Source: Acrocarpospora catenulata
GTDB taxonomy: Bacteria; Actinomycetota; Actinomycetes; Streptosporangiales; Streptosporangiaceae
DNA: 64,000 bases
Direction of reading: 5' to 3'
Assembly: GCF_018476525.1 (NCBI RefSeq)
Contig: NZ_JAHCST010000009.1
Span: 124,001-188,000 of the forward strand
Positions 51,623-59,250 of the stretch are shown here, one piece after another. The position numbers and the translations under genes were made by a program. The notes below the pieces were generated by a model. That model did not search any database. It was not told the origin of the DNA and saw nothing but the letters and a program-made list of their open reading frames with translations. Within the stretch, counting starts at the first letter, position 1. Each line of letters opens with the position of its first letter.

Positions 51623-53056
51623 ATGTCCAGACACTTTCACGTCCGATTCCTGAGGGCCTTATCGGCCATCGTCCTGGCCACCACGGTGGCGCTCGGCGGT
51701 ACCTCTCCGGCCGCGGCGGCGCCTCCGGCCCCTCCGGGGGTGACGCGTACTGACGTGATCAACTACTTCGCCGGCCTGACCGGCCGCAACTGGCTGTCCG
51801 GTCAGCAGGACGGGCCCAACAGCAACCCGACGCAGTGGACGAACAAGGTCCGCGACATCACCGGGCTCTTCCCGGGCGTCTGGGGTGGCGACTTCGGCTT
51901 CAGCCAGAATGACATCGACAACCGGCAGCGCGTGTTCGACCAGGCCAAGGCGGCCTGGGCGGCGGGCTCGATCCCGGCGATCACCTGGCACGCATGCGTA
52001 CCGCTCGTCGCGACCTGCGACTTCGAGGGCGGCTCCTGGCCCGTGAAGGGCAGTTGGCTGTCCGATTCCCAGTGGAACGAACTCGTCACCGACGGCACAC
52101 CGCTCAACACCTCGTGGAAGCGGCGCCTGGACCAGACGGTGCTCTACTTCCAGCAGCTCAAGAACGCCGGAATCCCTGTCCTGTTCCGGCCGCAGCACGA
52201 GATTAACGAAGCGTGGTCGTGGTGGGGCGGGCGTCCAGGCGCGAACGGAAGTCGCAAACTGTTCCAGATCACACATGATTACCTGGTCGGGAAGGGCTTC
52301 GACAACATTGTCTGGGTCTGGAACGTCAAGGACCTCGCGGGCAAAGCCGGCAGCGTCGGCGACTACTACCCGGGTGACAACTACGTCGACCTCGTGACGC
52401 TCGACGTGTGGGTGCAGTACTTCCCCTCGAACGACTGGTACCAGGCGATGCAGAACATCTCCCGCGGAAAACCGATCGCCCTGGCAGAGGTCGGCCGCAC
52501 ACCCACCCCGGCTCAGATGGCCGCGCAGCCGAAATGGACGTACTTCAGTGTGTGGATGGACTGGCTGATCAAGCCCGAGTACAACACCGACGACGGCGTG
52601 AAGGCCACCTATTACGACGGCCGCGTCCTCAATCGCGGTGAGATCAGCATCCTGACGGGCTCGCAGCCGGCGCGTACGGGTCCGATCACGGGCGTGGGCG
52701 GCAAGTGTGTCGACGTGGCGGGGGCGGGCACCGCGAACGGCACGGCCGTTGGGCTCTACGACTGCAACGGCACAGCCGCGCAGCGCTGGACGATCGGCAC
52801 CGATGGCACGATCCGGGCGCTGGGCAAGTGTATGGACGTGGTCGGCCAGGGCACCGCGAACGGCACCCAGATCCAGATCTGGGATTGCAACGGATCCGGC
52901 GCCCAGCAGTGGCAGAGCGTCGGCAACGGCCAGCTCCGCAACCCTCAGTCGGGCCGCGTCCTGGACGTCCCCGGCGGCAGCACCGCCAACGGCACCCGCC
53001 TGCAGATCTGGGACGCCAACAGCAACGCCTGGCAGAGGTGGACCCTGCCCGCCTGA
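51623..53056 (+). CDS. Secreted GH26 beta-mannanase with C-terminal CBM13 (second copy)
   Basis: 477 residues. Signal peptide 1-32 (ending S-P-A-A-A-A), GH26 barrel from V-T-R-T-D-V-I-N-Y-F-A-G-L-T-G-R-N-W-L, acid/base in F-R-P-Q-H-E-I-N-E-A-W-S-W-W-G, nucleophile in I-A-L-A-E-V-G-R-T, and a CBM13 at about 350-477. The catalytic domain is clearly diverged from the first mannanase (41292) while the CBM13 is identical in protein sequence. It may prefer a different mannan. Codon 13 is TTA. The ATG follows GAAAGGGGA. It is a single-gene unit under operator A. Confidence 0.92.
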   Translation: MSRHFHVRFLRALSAIVLATTVALGGTSPAAAAPPAPPGVTRTDVINYFAGLTGRNWLSGQQDGPNSNPTQWTNKVRDITGLFPGVWGGDFGFSQNDIDNRQRVFDQAKAAWAAGSIPAITWHACVPLVATCDFEGGSWPVKGSWLSDSQWNELVTDGTPLNTSWKRRLDQTVLYFQQLKNAGIPVLFRPQHEINEAWSWWGGRPGANGSRKLFQITHDYLVGKGFDNIVWVWNVKDLAGKAGSVGDYYPGDNYVDLVTLDVWVQYFPSNDWYQAMQNISRGKPIALAEVGRTPTPAQMAAQPKWTYFSVWMDWLIKPEYNTDDGVKATYYDGRVLNRGEISILTGSQPARTGPITGVGGKCVDVAGAGTANGTAVGLYDCNGTAAQRWTIGTDGTIRALGKCMDVVGQGTANGTQIQIWDCNGSGAQQWQSVGNGQLRNPQSGRVLDVPGGSTANGTRLQIWDANSNAWQRWTLPA

Positions 53057-53080
53057 CCGGCCGGGACCATCGGGCGAGCG
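52655..53080 (+). repeat. CBM13 module repeat, copy 2 (inverted relative to copy 1)
   Basis: Matches 41268-41693 in inverted orientation, about 11 kb away. The match begins sharply at the domain boundary (A-C-G-G-G-C-T-C-G-C-A-G) and continues about 25 bases past the stop codon, which points to DNA exchange between the genes rather than selection on protein alone. Confidence 0.9.
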
Positions 53081-53115
53081 GGCCGTGCCTCGCGGCGGAG
53101 GTACCATGCAGTCGC

Positions 53116-53133
53116 GTCAACGCTGTCGTTGAC
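53116..53133. promoter_or_regulatory. TetR-type operator 1 (GTCAAC-N6-GTTGAC)
   Basis: Perfect palindrome arms GTCAACG and CGTTGAC. The right arm supplies TTGACA (53129-53134), with TACCGT (53152-53157) 17 bases on, so the operator covers the -35 element of the acyl-CoA dehydrogenase operon starting at 53258. Confidence 0.75.
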
Positions 53134-53257
53134 ACACTCCGTTGGGGCCGTTACCGTCACTTACGCGGGGCACCGGGCCGGGTGCCCCGCATTCCTGTGC
53201 CACCGGCGCCCGCAGAGACGTCCGGTGGGACGAGCGGCACATCGAAGGGTGCGGCGG

Positions 53258-54421
53258 ATGACCATGTCGACCAGGCCGGTCGGTGAGACGCTCGACCACC
53301 CGTCGTCGTCCAAGGGGCCCGGCGAGTCAGAGCTAAGGGCGGACGTGCGGGCATTTCTGGCGCATAGGCGCGACCGCCACGGTTTTCGGCCTCACTGCGA
53401 CTCGTGGATGACCTCCCCCTCCCCGGAGTTCAGCCGGGCCCTGGCGGAACGGGGCTGGATCGGCATGACCTGGCCCGAGGAGTACGGCGGGCGCGGGCGG
53501 CCGGAGCGTGAACGTCTGGTGGTGATCGAGGAGCTTCTGGCGGCCGGGGCGCCGGTGGCCGCGCACTGGTTCGCCGACCGGCAGGTCGGGCCGGCCCTGC
53601 TCAAGCTGGGGACGCCCGCGCAGCGGCGTCTCCACCTGCCGGCGATCGCCCGGGGGGAGCGCTTCTTCGCTATCGGTATGTCGGAGCCCGACACCGGTTC
53701 CGACCTCGCGTCCATCCGGACCCGCGCCAGGCGCGTCACCGGCGGCTGGACGCTGCGTGGCACCAAGATCTGGACGAGCCACGCGCACCTCGCCCACTAC
53801 ATGATCGCTCTCGTCCGGACCTCGCCTCCGGACTCCGGCCGCCGGCACGAGGGGATGTCGCAGTTCATCGTCGATCTGTCGGCTCCGGGCGTCACCGTAC
53901 GCCCCATCGTCACGCTCGACGGCGCACACCACTTCAACGAGGTCGTGCTCGACGACGTCGCCATTCCGGACGACGGGCTGCTGGGCCGGGAGGGCGAGGG
54001 CTGGGCACAGGTCATGGCGGAGCTGGCCTACGAGCGGAGCGGCCCGGAGCGGTTCATGTCCACGGCCCCGCTGCTGTTCGCGCTCGCCCGCCGGGTCGGG
54101 GTCCCGCACCCCGCGCTGGGGGAGCTCCTGGCCGAGCTGCGGACACTGCGCCGCCTCTCCCGGGAGGTGGCCGACTCCCTGGAGCGGGGCGAGCCGCCGT
54201 CCGTGCGGGCGGCGCTGGTCAAGGACCTCGGCAGCCGCTTCGAGGGCAGGGTCGTCTCGACGGCGCGGGCCCTCGCCCCGGTGGAGCCCGACGCCGGCTC
54301 CGAGGACGACTACACCCGTCTGCTCGCGGAGGCGGTGCTGCACGCCCCGGACGCGACGCTGCGGGGCGGCACCAATGAGATCCTGCGCGGGATCGTCGGC
54401 CGAGAGCTGGTGTCGCGATGA
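53258..54421 (+). CDS. Acyl-CoA dehydrogenase (larger partner of a pair)
   Basis: 387 residues. Typical features: W-P-E-E-Y-G-G-R-G near residue 70, the FAD/substrate motif F-A-I-G-M-S-E-P-D-T-G-S-D-L-A, W-T-L-R-G-T-K-I-W-T-S, and R-G-G-T-N-E-I-L-R-G-I-V-G at the C-terminus. It oxidises an acyl-CoA to the 2,3-enoyl form. The stop overlaps a second, shorter acyl-CoA dehydrogenase gene by four bases, as in heteromeric FadE pairs of mycobacterial sterol degradation, so a mixed complex is likely. The ATG is preceded by AAGGG; ATG 53264 is an alternative. Substrate unknown. Confidence 0.9.
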   Translation: MTMSTRPVGETLDHPSSSKGPGESELRADVRAFLAHRRDRHGFRPHCDSWMTSPSPEFSRALAERGWIGMTWPEEYGGRGRPERERLVVIEELLAAGAPVAAHWFADRQVGPALLKLGTPAQRRLHLPAIARGERFFAIGMSEPDTGSDLASIRTRARRVTGGWTLRGTKIWTSHAHLAHYMIALVRTSPPDSGRRHEGMSQFIVDLSAPGVTVRPIVTLDGAHHFNEVVLDDVAIPDDGLLGREGEGWAQVMAELAYERSGPERFMSTAPLLFALARRVGVPHPALGELLAELRTLRRLSREVADSLERGEPPSVRAALVKDLGSRFEGRVVSTARALAPVEPDAGSEDDYTRLLAEAVLHAPDATLRGGTNEILRGIVGRELVSR

Positions 54422-55458
54422 GCTCCGAGGTCAGGATCGCGGTGGAGGAACTGCTCGCCGAGGAGCTGTCGCGCGGACCCGGCGGAGCCTGGACCGAGGA
54501 GACGCGCCACACCGCCCTCGCCGGCCTCGTCGCGCAGGGCTGGACGAAGGTCGGGCTCCCCGAGGAGCTCGGCGGCGAGGGCGGGACGCTCCAGGACGCG
54601 TGCGAGGTGGTTGCGGCCTCCGCGGCCCTGGCACTGCCGTCGCCCCTGGCGGACGTCGTCCTCGTCACCAACCGGCTGATGACCGGCGCCGGTCTCCCGC
54701 TTCCCCCCGGAGCCACGTGCGTCGTCCCGGTCGACGCCCGCGCCGCCCGGATCCTGGACGGCGCGGTGAGGTTCTCAGCCGCCCGGGTGCCCTGGGCCCG
54801 GCACGCCTCGCACCTGCTCGCGGTCGTGCCGGCCGCAGAGACGGCCTACGAGCTCGTGATCGTCGACCGCGCGGACGCCGAGATCACCCCCGGCGCCAAC
54901 CTGGCCGGAGAGGCGCGCGACGACGTCGAGGTCGTGGACGCCACCCCGCTCGCCCGCAGCCGGCCCCTCCCCTGGCCCGCCCCATCGGCCGTCGGCGAGC
55001 TGGGAGCGCTCGCCCGGAGCGTGCAGATCGCCGCCGCGCTCGAGCGGGCGCTCGAGCTGAGCGTCGCCTACTGCTCGCAGCGCGTGCAGTTCGGCAGACC
55101 GCTGTCCCGCCTGGCCACGGTGCAGCACGAGCTGGCCGCCCTGGCCGGGGAGGTGGCGGCGGCACGGGCGGCGGTGTCCGTGGCCGCCGAAACCCAGTCG
55201 GCCGCTCCCTCTCCGGCCGACCTGCGCTCCACGGCCACCGCGAAGATCCGCACCGCGAGCGCCGCGTCGGCCGGGTCGCGCATCGCCCATCAGCTGCACG
55301 GCGCCATCGGCATCACCCAGGAGTACGAGCTCTCCCGGCTCACGGTGGCGATGTGGTCCTGGCGCGAGGAGTACGGCTCAGCGAGCGCGTGGGCCGAACG
55401 GCTCGCGGCGGACGCACTGGCGGCGGAGACCGGCGTATGGGACTGGGTGACCGTATGA
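54418..55458 (+). CDS. Acyl-CoA dehydrogenase-like protein (smaller partner)
   Basis: 346 residues. G-L-P-E-E-L-G-G-E-G-G-T near residue 50 and the C-terminal Q-R-V-Q-F-G-R-P-L-S-R-L-A-T-V-Q-H-E-L-A and H-Q-L-H-G-A-I-G-I-T show the acyl-CoA dehydrogenase fold. The middle FAD motif M-S-E-P-x-x-G-S-D is missing, so it probably does not hold FAD on its own and works with the 53258 product. ATGA junctions join it to both neighbours. Confidence 0.85.
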   Translation: MSSEVRIAVEELLAEELSRGPGGAWTEETRHTALAGLVAQGWTKVGLPEELGGEGGTLQDACEVVAASAALALPSPLADVVLVTNRLMTGAGLPLPPGATCVVPVDARAARILDGAVRFSAARVPWARHASHLLAVVPAAETAYELVIVDRADAEITPGANLAGEARDDVEVVDATPLARSRPLPWPAPSAVGELGALARSVQIAAALERALELSVAYCSQRVQFGRPLSRLATVQHELAALAGEVAAARAAVSVAAETQSAAPSPADLRSTATAKIRTASAASAGSRIAHQLHGAIGITQEYELSRLTVAMWSWREEYGSASAWAERLAADALAAETGVWDWVTV

Positions 55459-56285
55459 CGGCGGCGACCGGAGGAGCAGGCGAGGGCCGCGCCGACGTCC
55501 TCGTGGAGCGTCACGGCGGTGTCGCCGTCCTCACGCTGAACGATCCGGAGCGTCGCAACGTCCTGTCGGCGCCGCTGGTCACCGCGATGTCCGCGGCGTT
55601 CGACGAGATCGAGTCGGATCCGGCTGCCCGGTGCGTGATCGTGACCGGGACCGGTCCCGCCTTCTGCGCGGGGGCGGATCTGAGCACGCTCCAGGCCGCC
55701 GCGGCGGGCGACTTCCATCTGGTACGGCAGGTCTATGACGGATTTCTCCGGGTCAGGGAGTCGCCGCTGGCCACGATCGCGGCGGTAAACGGACCGGCCG
55801 TCGGCGCGGGGTTCAACCTGGCGCTCGCCTGCGACGTGCGGCTGGGAAGCGATCGAGCGCTGTTCGACACCCGGTTCGCCCAGCTGCGCATCCATCCGGG
55901 CGGTGGGCACGCCTGGATGCTGACCCGCACCGTGGGCCTGCAACAGGCCACCCTGGCGTCGCTGTTCGGCGAGGTGTGGGACGCCGAACAGGCCGTGTCC
56001 GTGGGCCTGCTCGCGCGCCGCCTGCCCGCCGACGAGCTGCTGCCGGCCGCGATCGAGCTCGGCCGCCGGCTCGACGGGCAGGAGGCCGCCTACACCCGTC
56101 GGCTGGTGGCCACCCTGCGGAGCTCCGTCACCACCCTGGACCACGGCACCGCGCTCGCGGAGGAGGCGGAGGCGCAGGAGTGGTCCACCCGCCGCCCGGC
56201 CTTCGCCGAAGGGGTCCGCCGAATCCTTTCCCGAATCGCGAACCGCTCCGGGAAAGGAGCCGAGCACATCCAGCGGCCCCGCTGA
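55455..56285 (+). CDS. Crotonase (enoyl-CoA hydratase/isomerase) family protein
   Basis: 276 residues. The oxyanion-hole motifs A-F-C-A-G-A-D-L-S and G-P-A-V-G-A-G-F-N-L-A-L-A-C-D are clear. At the position of the first catalytic glutamate of enoyl-CoA hydratases there is an asparagine (F-N-L-A-L), and the second is also absent (F-A-Q-L-R-I-H-P-G-G-G). It therefore binds an acyl-CoA but is unlikely to be a plain hydratase; isomerase, hydrolase or C-C lyase chemistry are options. The ATG overlaps the end of the previous gene. Confidence 0.85.
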   Translation: MTAATGGAGEGRADVLVERHGGVAVLTLNDPERRNVLSAPLVTAMSAAFDEIESDPAARCVIVTGTGPAFCAGADLSTLQAAAAGDFHLVRQVYDGFLRVRESPLATIAAVNGPAVGAGFNLALACDVRLGSDRALFDTRFAQLRIHPGGGHAWMLTRTVGLQQATLASLFGEVWDAEQAVSVGLLARRLPADELLPAAIELGRRLDGQEAAYTRRLVATLRSSVTTLDHGTALAEEAEAQEWSTRRPAFAEGVRRILSRIANRSGKGAEHIQRPR

Positions 56286-56380
56286 CCGGGAACGACCGGC
56301 CTGACCTGGCCAGTGACATGCCAATCTCACCGCCACTCCCTGCACGTGGGCACAGAGCACACCGCCTTCCTCTCCAGACG

Positions 56381-56398
56381 GTCAACGGCGTGGTTGAT
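56381..56398. promoter_or_regulatory. TetR-type operator 2 (GTCAAC-N6-GTTGAT)
   Basis: Second copy of the palindrome, 74 bases before the TetR gene itself, implying autoregulation. GATAAG, a possible -10 element, overlaps its right end. Confidence 0.7.
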
Positions 56399-56471
56399 AA
56401 GGTTCGGGTCTGAGACGGTCATTGGGCGCGTGCGGTGGCGCGCTGTCGCGGATATCAGGAGGTGCGTTCGG

Positions 56472-57143
56472 GTGCCACGGCCGGTGAACGAGGGGTCCAG
56501 CGGGATCGGGCGCCGCCGGGCGCTGGCCCGCCGGGAGCAGAACGCGAGCTGGGTGGAGCGGCGCAACGCGGTGCTGGCCGCGGCCGCGGACGCACTCCGG
56601 GCGCGGGGCTACCAGGCGTTGAGCATCAACGACATCGCCCAGCGGCTGGGCAGCGACCGGGCGAGCGTGTACTACTACTTCGCGAGCAAGCAGGAGATCT
56701 TCCTCGGCCTGGTCGAACAGGCCGTGCAGGCGAACGTCGAGCTGATCGAGAAGGTCGCCGCCTCCGACGAGCCGGCCACCGTGCGCCTGCGCACGATCAT
56801 CGAGTCGCTGGCCGAGTCCTACGAACGGCACTATCCCTACCTTCATCTGTACGTCCAGGAGGACATGCGCAGGCTGTCGGAGTCGGAGTCCCCCGACGAG
56901 CGCCACCTGCTGGAGCTCGCGCGGCGATACGACGAGGCGGTGCTCCGCATCGCCCGCGACGGCGTCGAGTCAGGGGAGTTCCGCCGGAACGCCGACCCGC
57001 ACATCATCAAGTTCGCGGTGCTCGGCGCGGTCAACTGGACCCACCGTTGGTTCGTCCCGGGAGGGCGGCTGAGCGGCGCACAGGTCGGGCGGGAAATGGC
57101 CGACATCTTCCTACGCGGCGTACTGGCGGCGCCTGAGGCGTGA
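56472..57143 (+). CDS. TetR family transcriptional regulator of the catabolic cluster
   Basis: About 223 residues from a GTG preceded by AGGAGG. The DNA-binding helices are R-N-A-V-L-A-A-A-A-D-A-L-R-A-R-G-Y-Q-A-L-S-I and I-A-Q-R-L-G-S-D-R-A-S-V-Y-Y-Y-F-A-S-K-Q-E-I-F. The C-terminal domain resembles those that bind acyl-CoA compounds (KstR-like), with Y-E-R-H-Y-P-Y-L and W-T-H-R-W-F. It lies in the middle of six matching palindromes at 53.1-63.7 kb and is the obvious candidate to bind them, with a pathway CoA-thioester as the likely inducer (inference). Confidence 0.92.
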   Translation: MPRPVNEGSSGIGRRRALARREQNASWVERRNAVLAAAADALRARGYQALSINDIAQRLGSDRASVYYYFASKQEIFLGLVEQAVQANVELIEKVAASDEPATVRLRTIIESLAESYERHYPYLHLYVQEDMRRLSESESPDERHLLELARRYDEAVLRIARDGVESGEFRRNADPHIIKFAVLGAVNWTHRWFVPGGRLSGAQVGREMADIFLRGVLAAPEA

Positions 57144-57431
57144 GCGCGAAGGCGTCTGGCGCCGGCATATCGAGACACCGGCACACGTGAACGCCTTGTT
57201 GCCCAGCGTGCGTACCCGCCTGTGGTACGGCTGGTCCTTCCACACGAAGATCTTGGACAGGGACGCGGTCCACCATTTGCCGTCTCTCCTCCGAACGCGC
57301 ACGAGCCCATCGGGATCGTCATGTCCGGCCGTGCGCGGGCACCTCGGCTGCCATCCGGGAAGCCGCTCACACGTCCTCGGCGGTACGCCGCCGAGTCGGA
57401 CACGTTGAGCTTAGAACCGCATCAATAAGTT
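57144..57431. other. Intergenic region without a recognised gene
   Basis: Between the TetR gene and operator 3. On the minus strand a frame at about 57111-57302 contains a protein-like run (K-W-W-T-A-S-L-S-K-I-F-V-W-K-D-Q-P-Y) that I cannot assign and that partly overlaps the TetR gene end. It may be a remnant. No other signal is seen. Confidence 0.35.
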
Positions 57432-57449
57432 ATCAACGGTTTCGTTGAC
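57432..57449. promoter_or_regulatory. TetR-type operator 3 (ATCAAC-N6-GTTGAC)
   Basis: Third copy, 88 bases before the acyl-CoA ligase start. Its right arm forms TTGACA (57445-57450), a possible -35 element. Confidence 0.72.
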
Positions 57450-57536
57450 AGATCGCCGATGGCGCGTTTCGATGCCGTTCAGACATTCACCCCCCCTCCC
57501 GGGTGGTGGCACCACAACAGCAAGGAGGTGAGCGTC

Positions 57537-59072
57537 GTGCTGGACGTCAGGACCGCCATGCGTCGCTCCGCACAGTTCCACTGGGACCGCCCCGCCATCG
57601 CCAGCGACGGCCGTCAGTTGACGTTCGGTGAGGTCTGGCGGCGCGGGACGCGGCTGGCCAACGCGCTCCTCGCGGCCGGCCTCGAACCCGGCGACCGCGT
57701 GGCGGTCCTCGAGGACAACTGCGTCGAGGCGGCCGACTTCTACATCGGCTCCGCCGTCGCGAACCTCATCCGCGTGCCGCTCTACCGGCGCAACTCGTCC
57801 GTCGCGCACCGCTACATGCTCTCGGGCACCGGGTGCAAGGTCGCCGTCGTGGCCGAGGAGTACGCCCACGAGATCAAGGACATCGTGGACGAGCTCGGCA
57901 TCACGCTGATCGTCCGCGACTCAGGCTATGAGGACTGGCTCGCTTCGTTCCCCGACACCGACCCCGACCCGCGCGTCGAACTCGACGACGCCTTCATCAT
58001 CCGCCACTCGGCGGGGACCACCGGCAGGGCCAAGGGCATCGCCTACACCCACCGGGCCTGGATGAACACCACCCGCGACTGGTTCTTCATGCTGCCTCCG
58101 ATCGAGCCTGGGGACAGGTGCCTGCACGTGGGTCCGATCAGCCACGGATCGGGGTACCTGTTCCTGCCCGTGTGGCTGGCGGGCGGGTGCAACGTGCTGG
58201 ACCGCAGATTCCAGGCCGACGGCTTCGTCGAGCGCGTCGCACGGGACGAGATCGGCTGGTTCTTCGCGGTCCCCACCATGATCGCCGACATCGTGGCCGC
58301 GGTCGACCGCCGAAGGCAGGACCTGCCGTCCCTCAAGGCCGTGATGATCTCCGGTGCACCGATCAGCGTCCGCACCGCGCGGGCCGGGCACGAGGTGTTC
58401 GGGGACAGGCTGTTCCAGATGTACGGCCAGACCGAGGCCGTGCCGGTCTCCTTCATGGGATCCAAGGAGTGGTTCTCTGAGGTCTCCGGGTCCGAGCCGA
58501 TCGTCTCCGCCGGCCGCGTGATGCCGTTCGCCGAGCTGGAGATCCGGGACCCGGACAACAACTCCCTGCCCATTGGCGAGGAGGGCGAGATCGCCATCCG
58601 CTGCGACGGACAGATGACCGGCATCTGGGGCGACCCCGAGCTGAGCGACCGCCGGCTGCGGGACGGCTGGGTGCTCACCGGCGACATCGGCCGGCTCGAC
58701 CGGAACGGCTACCTCTACGTCGTCGACCGTGTCGATGACATGATCGTCTCCGGCGGCTTCAACATCTGGCCCGCCGAGCTGGAACAGGCGATCCAGACGC
58801 TCCCGGACGTACGGGAGGTCGTCGTCTTCGGCGTGCCGCATGACAAGTGGGGCGAGGCGCCGATGGCCGTGGTCGTGAAGCCCGCGGACGCGAACCTGGA
58901 CGAGGGCACGGTCATCGAGACCTGCACGCGCCTGCTGGGCTCCTACAAGAAGCCCCATACGGTCGTGTTCCGGGACAGCCCGCTGCCGCGCAGCCCGGTC
59001 GGCAAGATCCAGCGCAAGGTGTTGCGGGAGCCGTACTGGGCGGGGGAACAGCGCCGCGTGCGCGGTTCCTGA
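57537..59072 (+). CDS. Acyl-CoA synthetase (AMP-forming, ANL family)
   Basis: About 511 residues from a GTG preceded by AAGGAGGTG, preferred over earlier in-frame starts. P-loop H-S-A-G-T-T-G-R-A-K-G, A5 region Q-M-Y-G-Q-T-E, A7 T-G-D-I-G-R-L-D and A10 lysine in P-R-S-P-V-G-K-I-Q-R-K identify an ANL ligase; it resembles the long-chain/aromatic acid group. It activates the pathway's carboxylic acid as a CoA thioester, the first step before the acyl-CoA dehydrogenases. Monocistronic under operator 3. Confidence 0.9.
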   Translation: MLDVRTAMRRSAQFHWDRPAIASDGRQLTFGEVWRRGTRLANALLAAGLEPGDRVAVLEDNCVEAADFYIGSAVANLIRVPLYRRNSSVAHRYMLSGTGCKVAVVAEEYAHEIKDIVDELGITLIVRDSGYEDWLASFPDTDPDPRVELDDAFIIRHSAGTTGRAKGIAYTHRAWMNTTRDWFFMLPPIEPGDRCLHVGPISHGSGYLFLPVWLAGGCNVLDRRFQADGFVERVARDEIGWFFAVPTMIADIVAAVDRRRQDLPSLKAVMISGAPISVRTARAGHEVFGDRLFQMYGQTEAVPVSFMGSKEWFSEVSGSEPIVSAGRVMPFAELEIRDPDNNSLPIGEEGEIAIRCDGQMTGIWGDPELSDRRLRDGWVLTGDIGRLDRNGYLYVVDRVDDMIVSGGFNIWPAELEQAIQTLPDVREVVVFGVPHDKWGEAPMAVVVKPADANLDEGTVIETCTRLLGSYKKPHTVVFRDSPLPRSPVGKIQRKVLREPYWAGEQRRVRGS

Positions 59073-59149
59073 GGTCGTCGCCGTTCCCCGTTCATGACGG
59101 CGCCGGGCCGGTTCCGGCCCGTGAGTTCCTCGATGGCCTCCAGGCAACT

Positions 59150-59167
59150 GTCAACGCATGTGTTGAC
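59150..59167. promoter_or_regulatory. TetR-type operator 4 (GTCAAC-N6-GTTGAC)
   Basis: Fourth copy. The right arm forms TTGACA (59163-59168), and TATCAA (59187-59192) lies 18 bases on as a -10 element, so the operator covers the -35 element of the monooxygenase operon at 59251. Confidence 0.75.
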
Positions 59168-59176
59168 ACGGACGGG

Positions 59177-59204
59177 CCGTGAGGCCTATCAATAGGCCTC
59201 ACGG
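59177..59204. promoter_or_regulatory. Perfect 28-base palindrome at the monooxygenase promoter
   Basis: Arms CCGTGAGGCCTAT and ATAGGCCTCACGG (13 bases each, perfect) are separated by CA. It overlaps the proposed -10 element. It could be a second operator or, as a hairpin (stem CCGTGAGGCCT, loop ATCAAT), a terminator for the ligase gene ending at 59072. Confidence 0.7.
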
Positions 59205-59250
59205 GCGCCGAGAACGGCAGCGCGCCAGGAGACGATGAAGGAGTTCGGCG

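Noticed and set aside
41268-53080. The inverted CBM13 repeats as ends of a composite transposon
   Set aside because: The repeats are the coding modules of two enzymes, with no transposase, no terminal inverted repeats and no target duplication visible.
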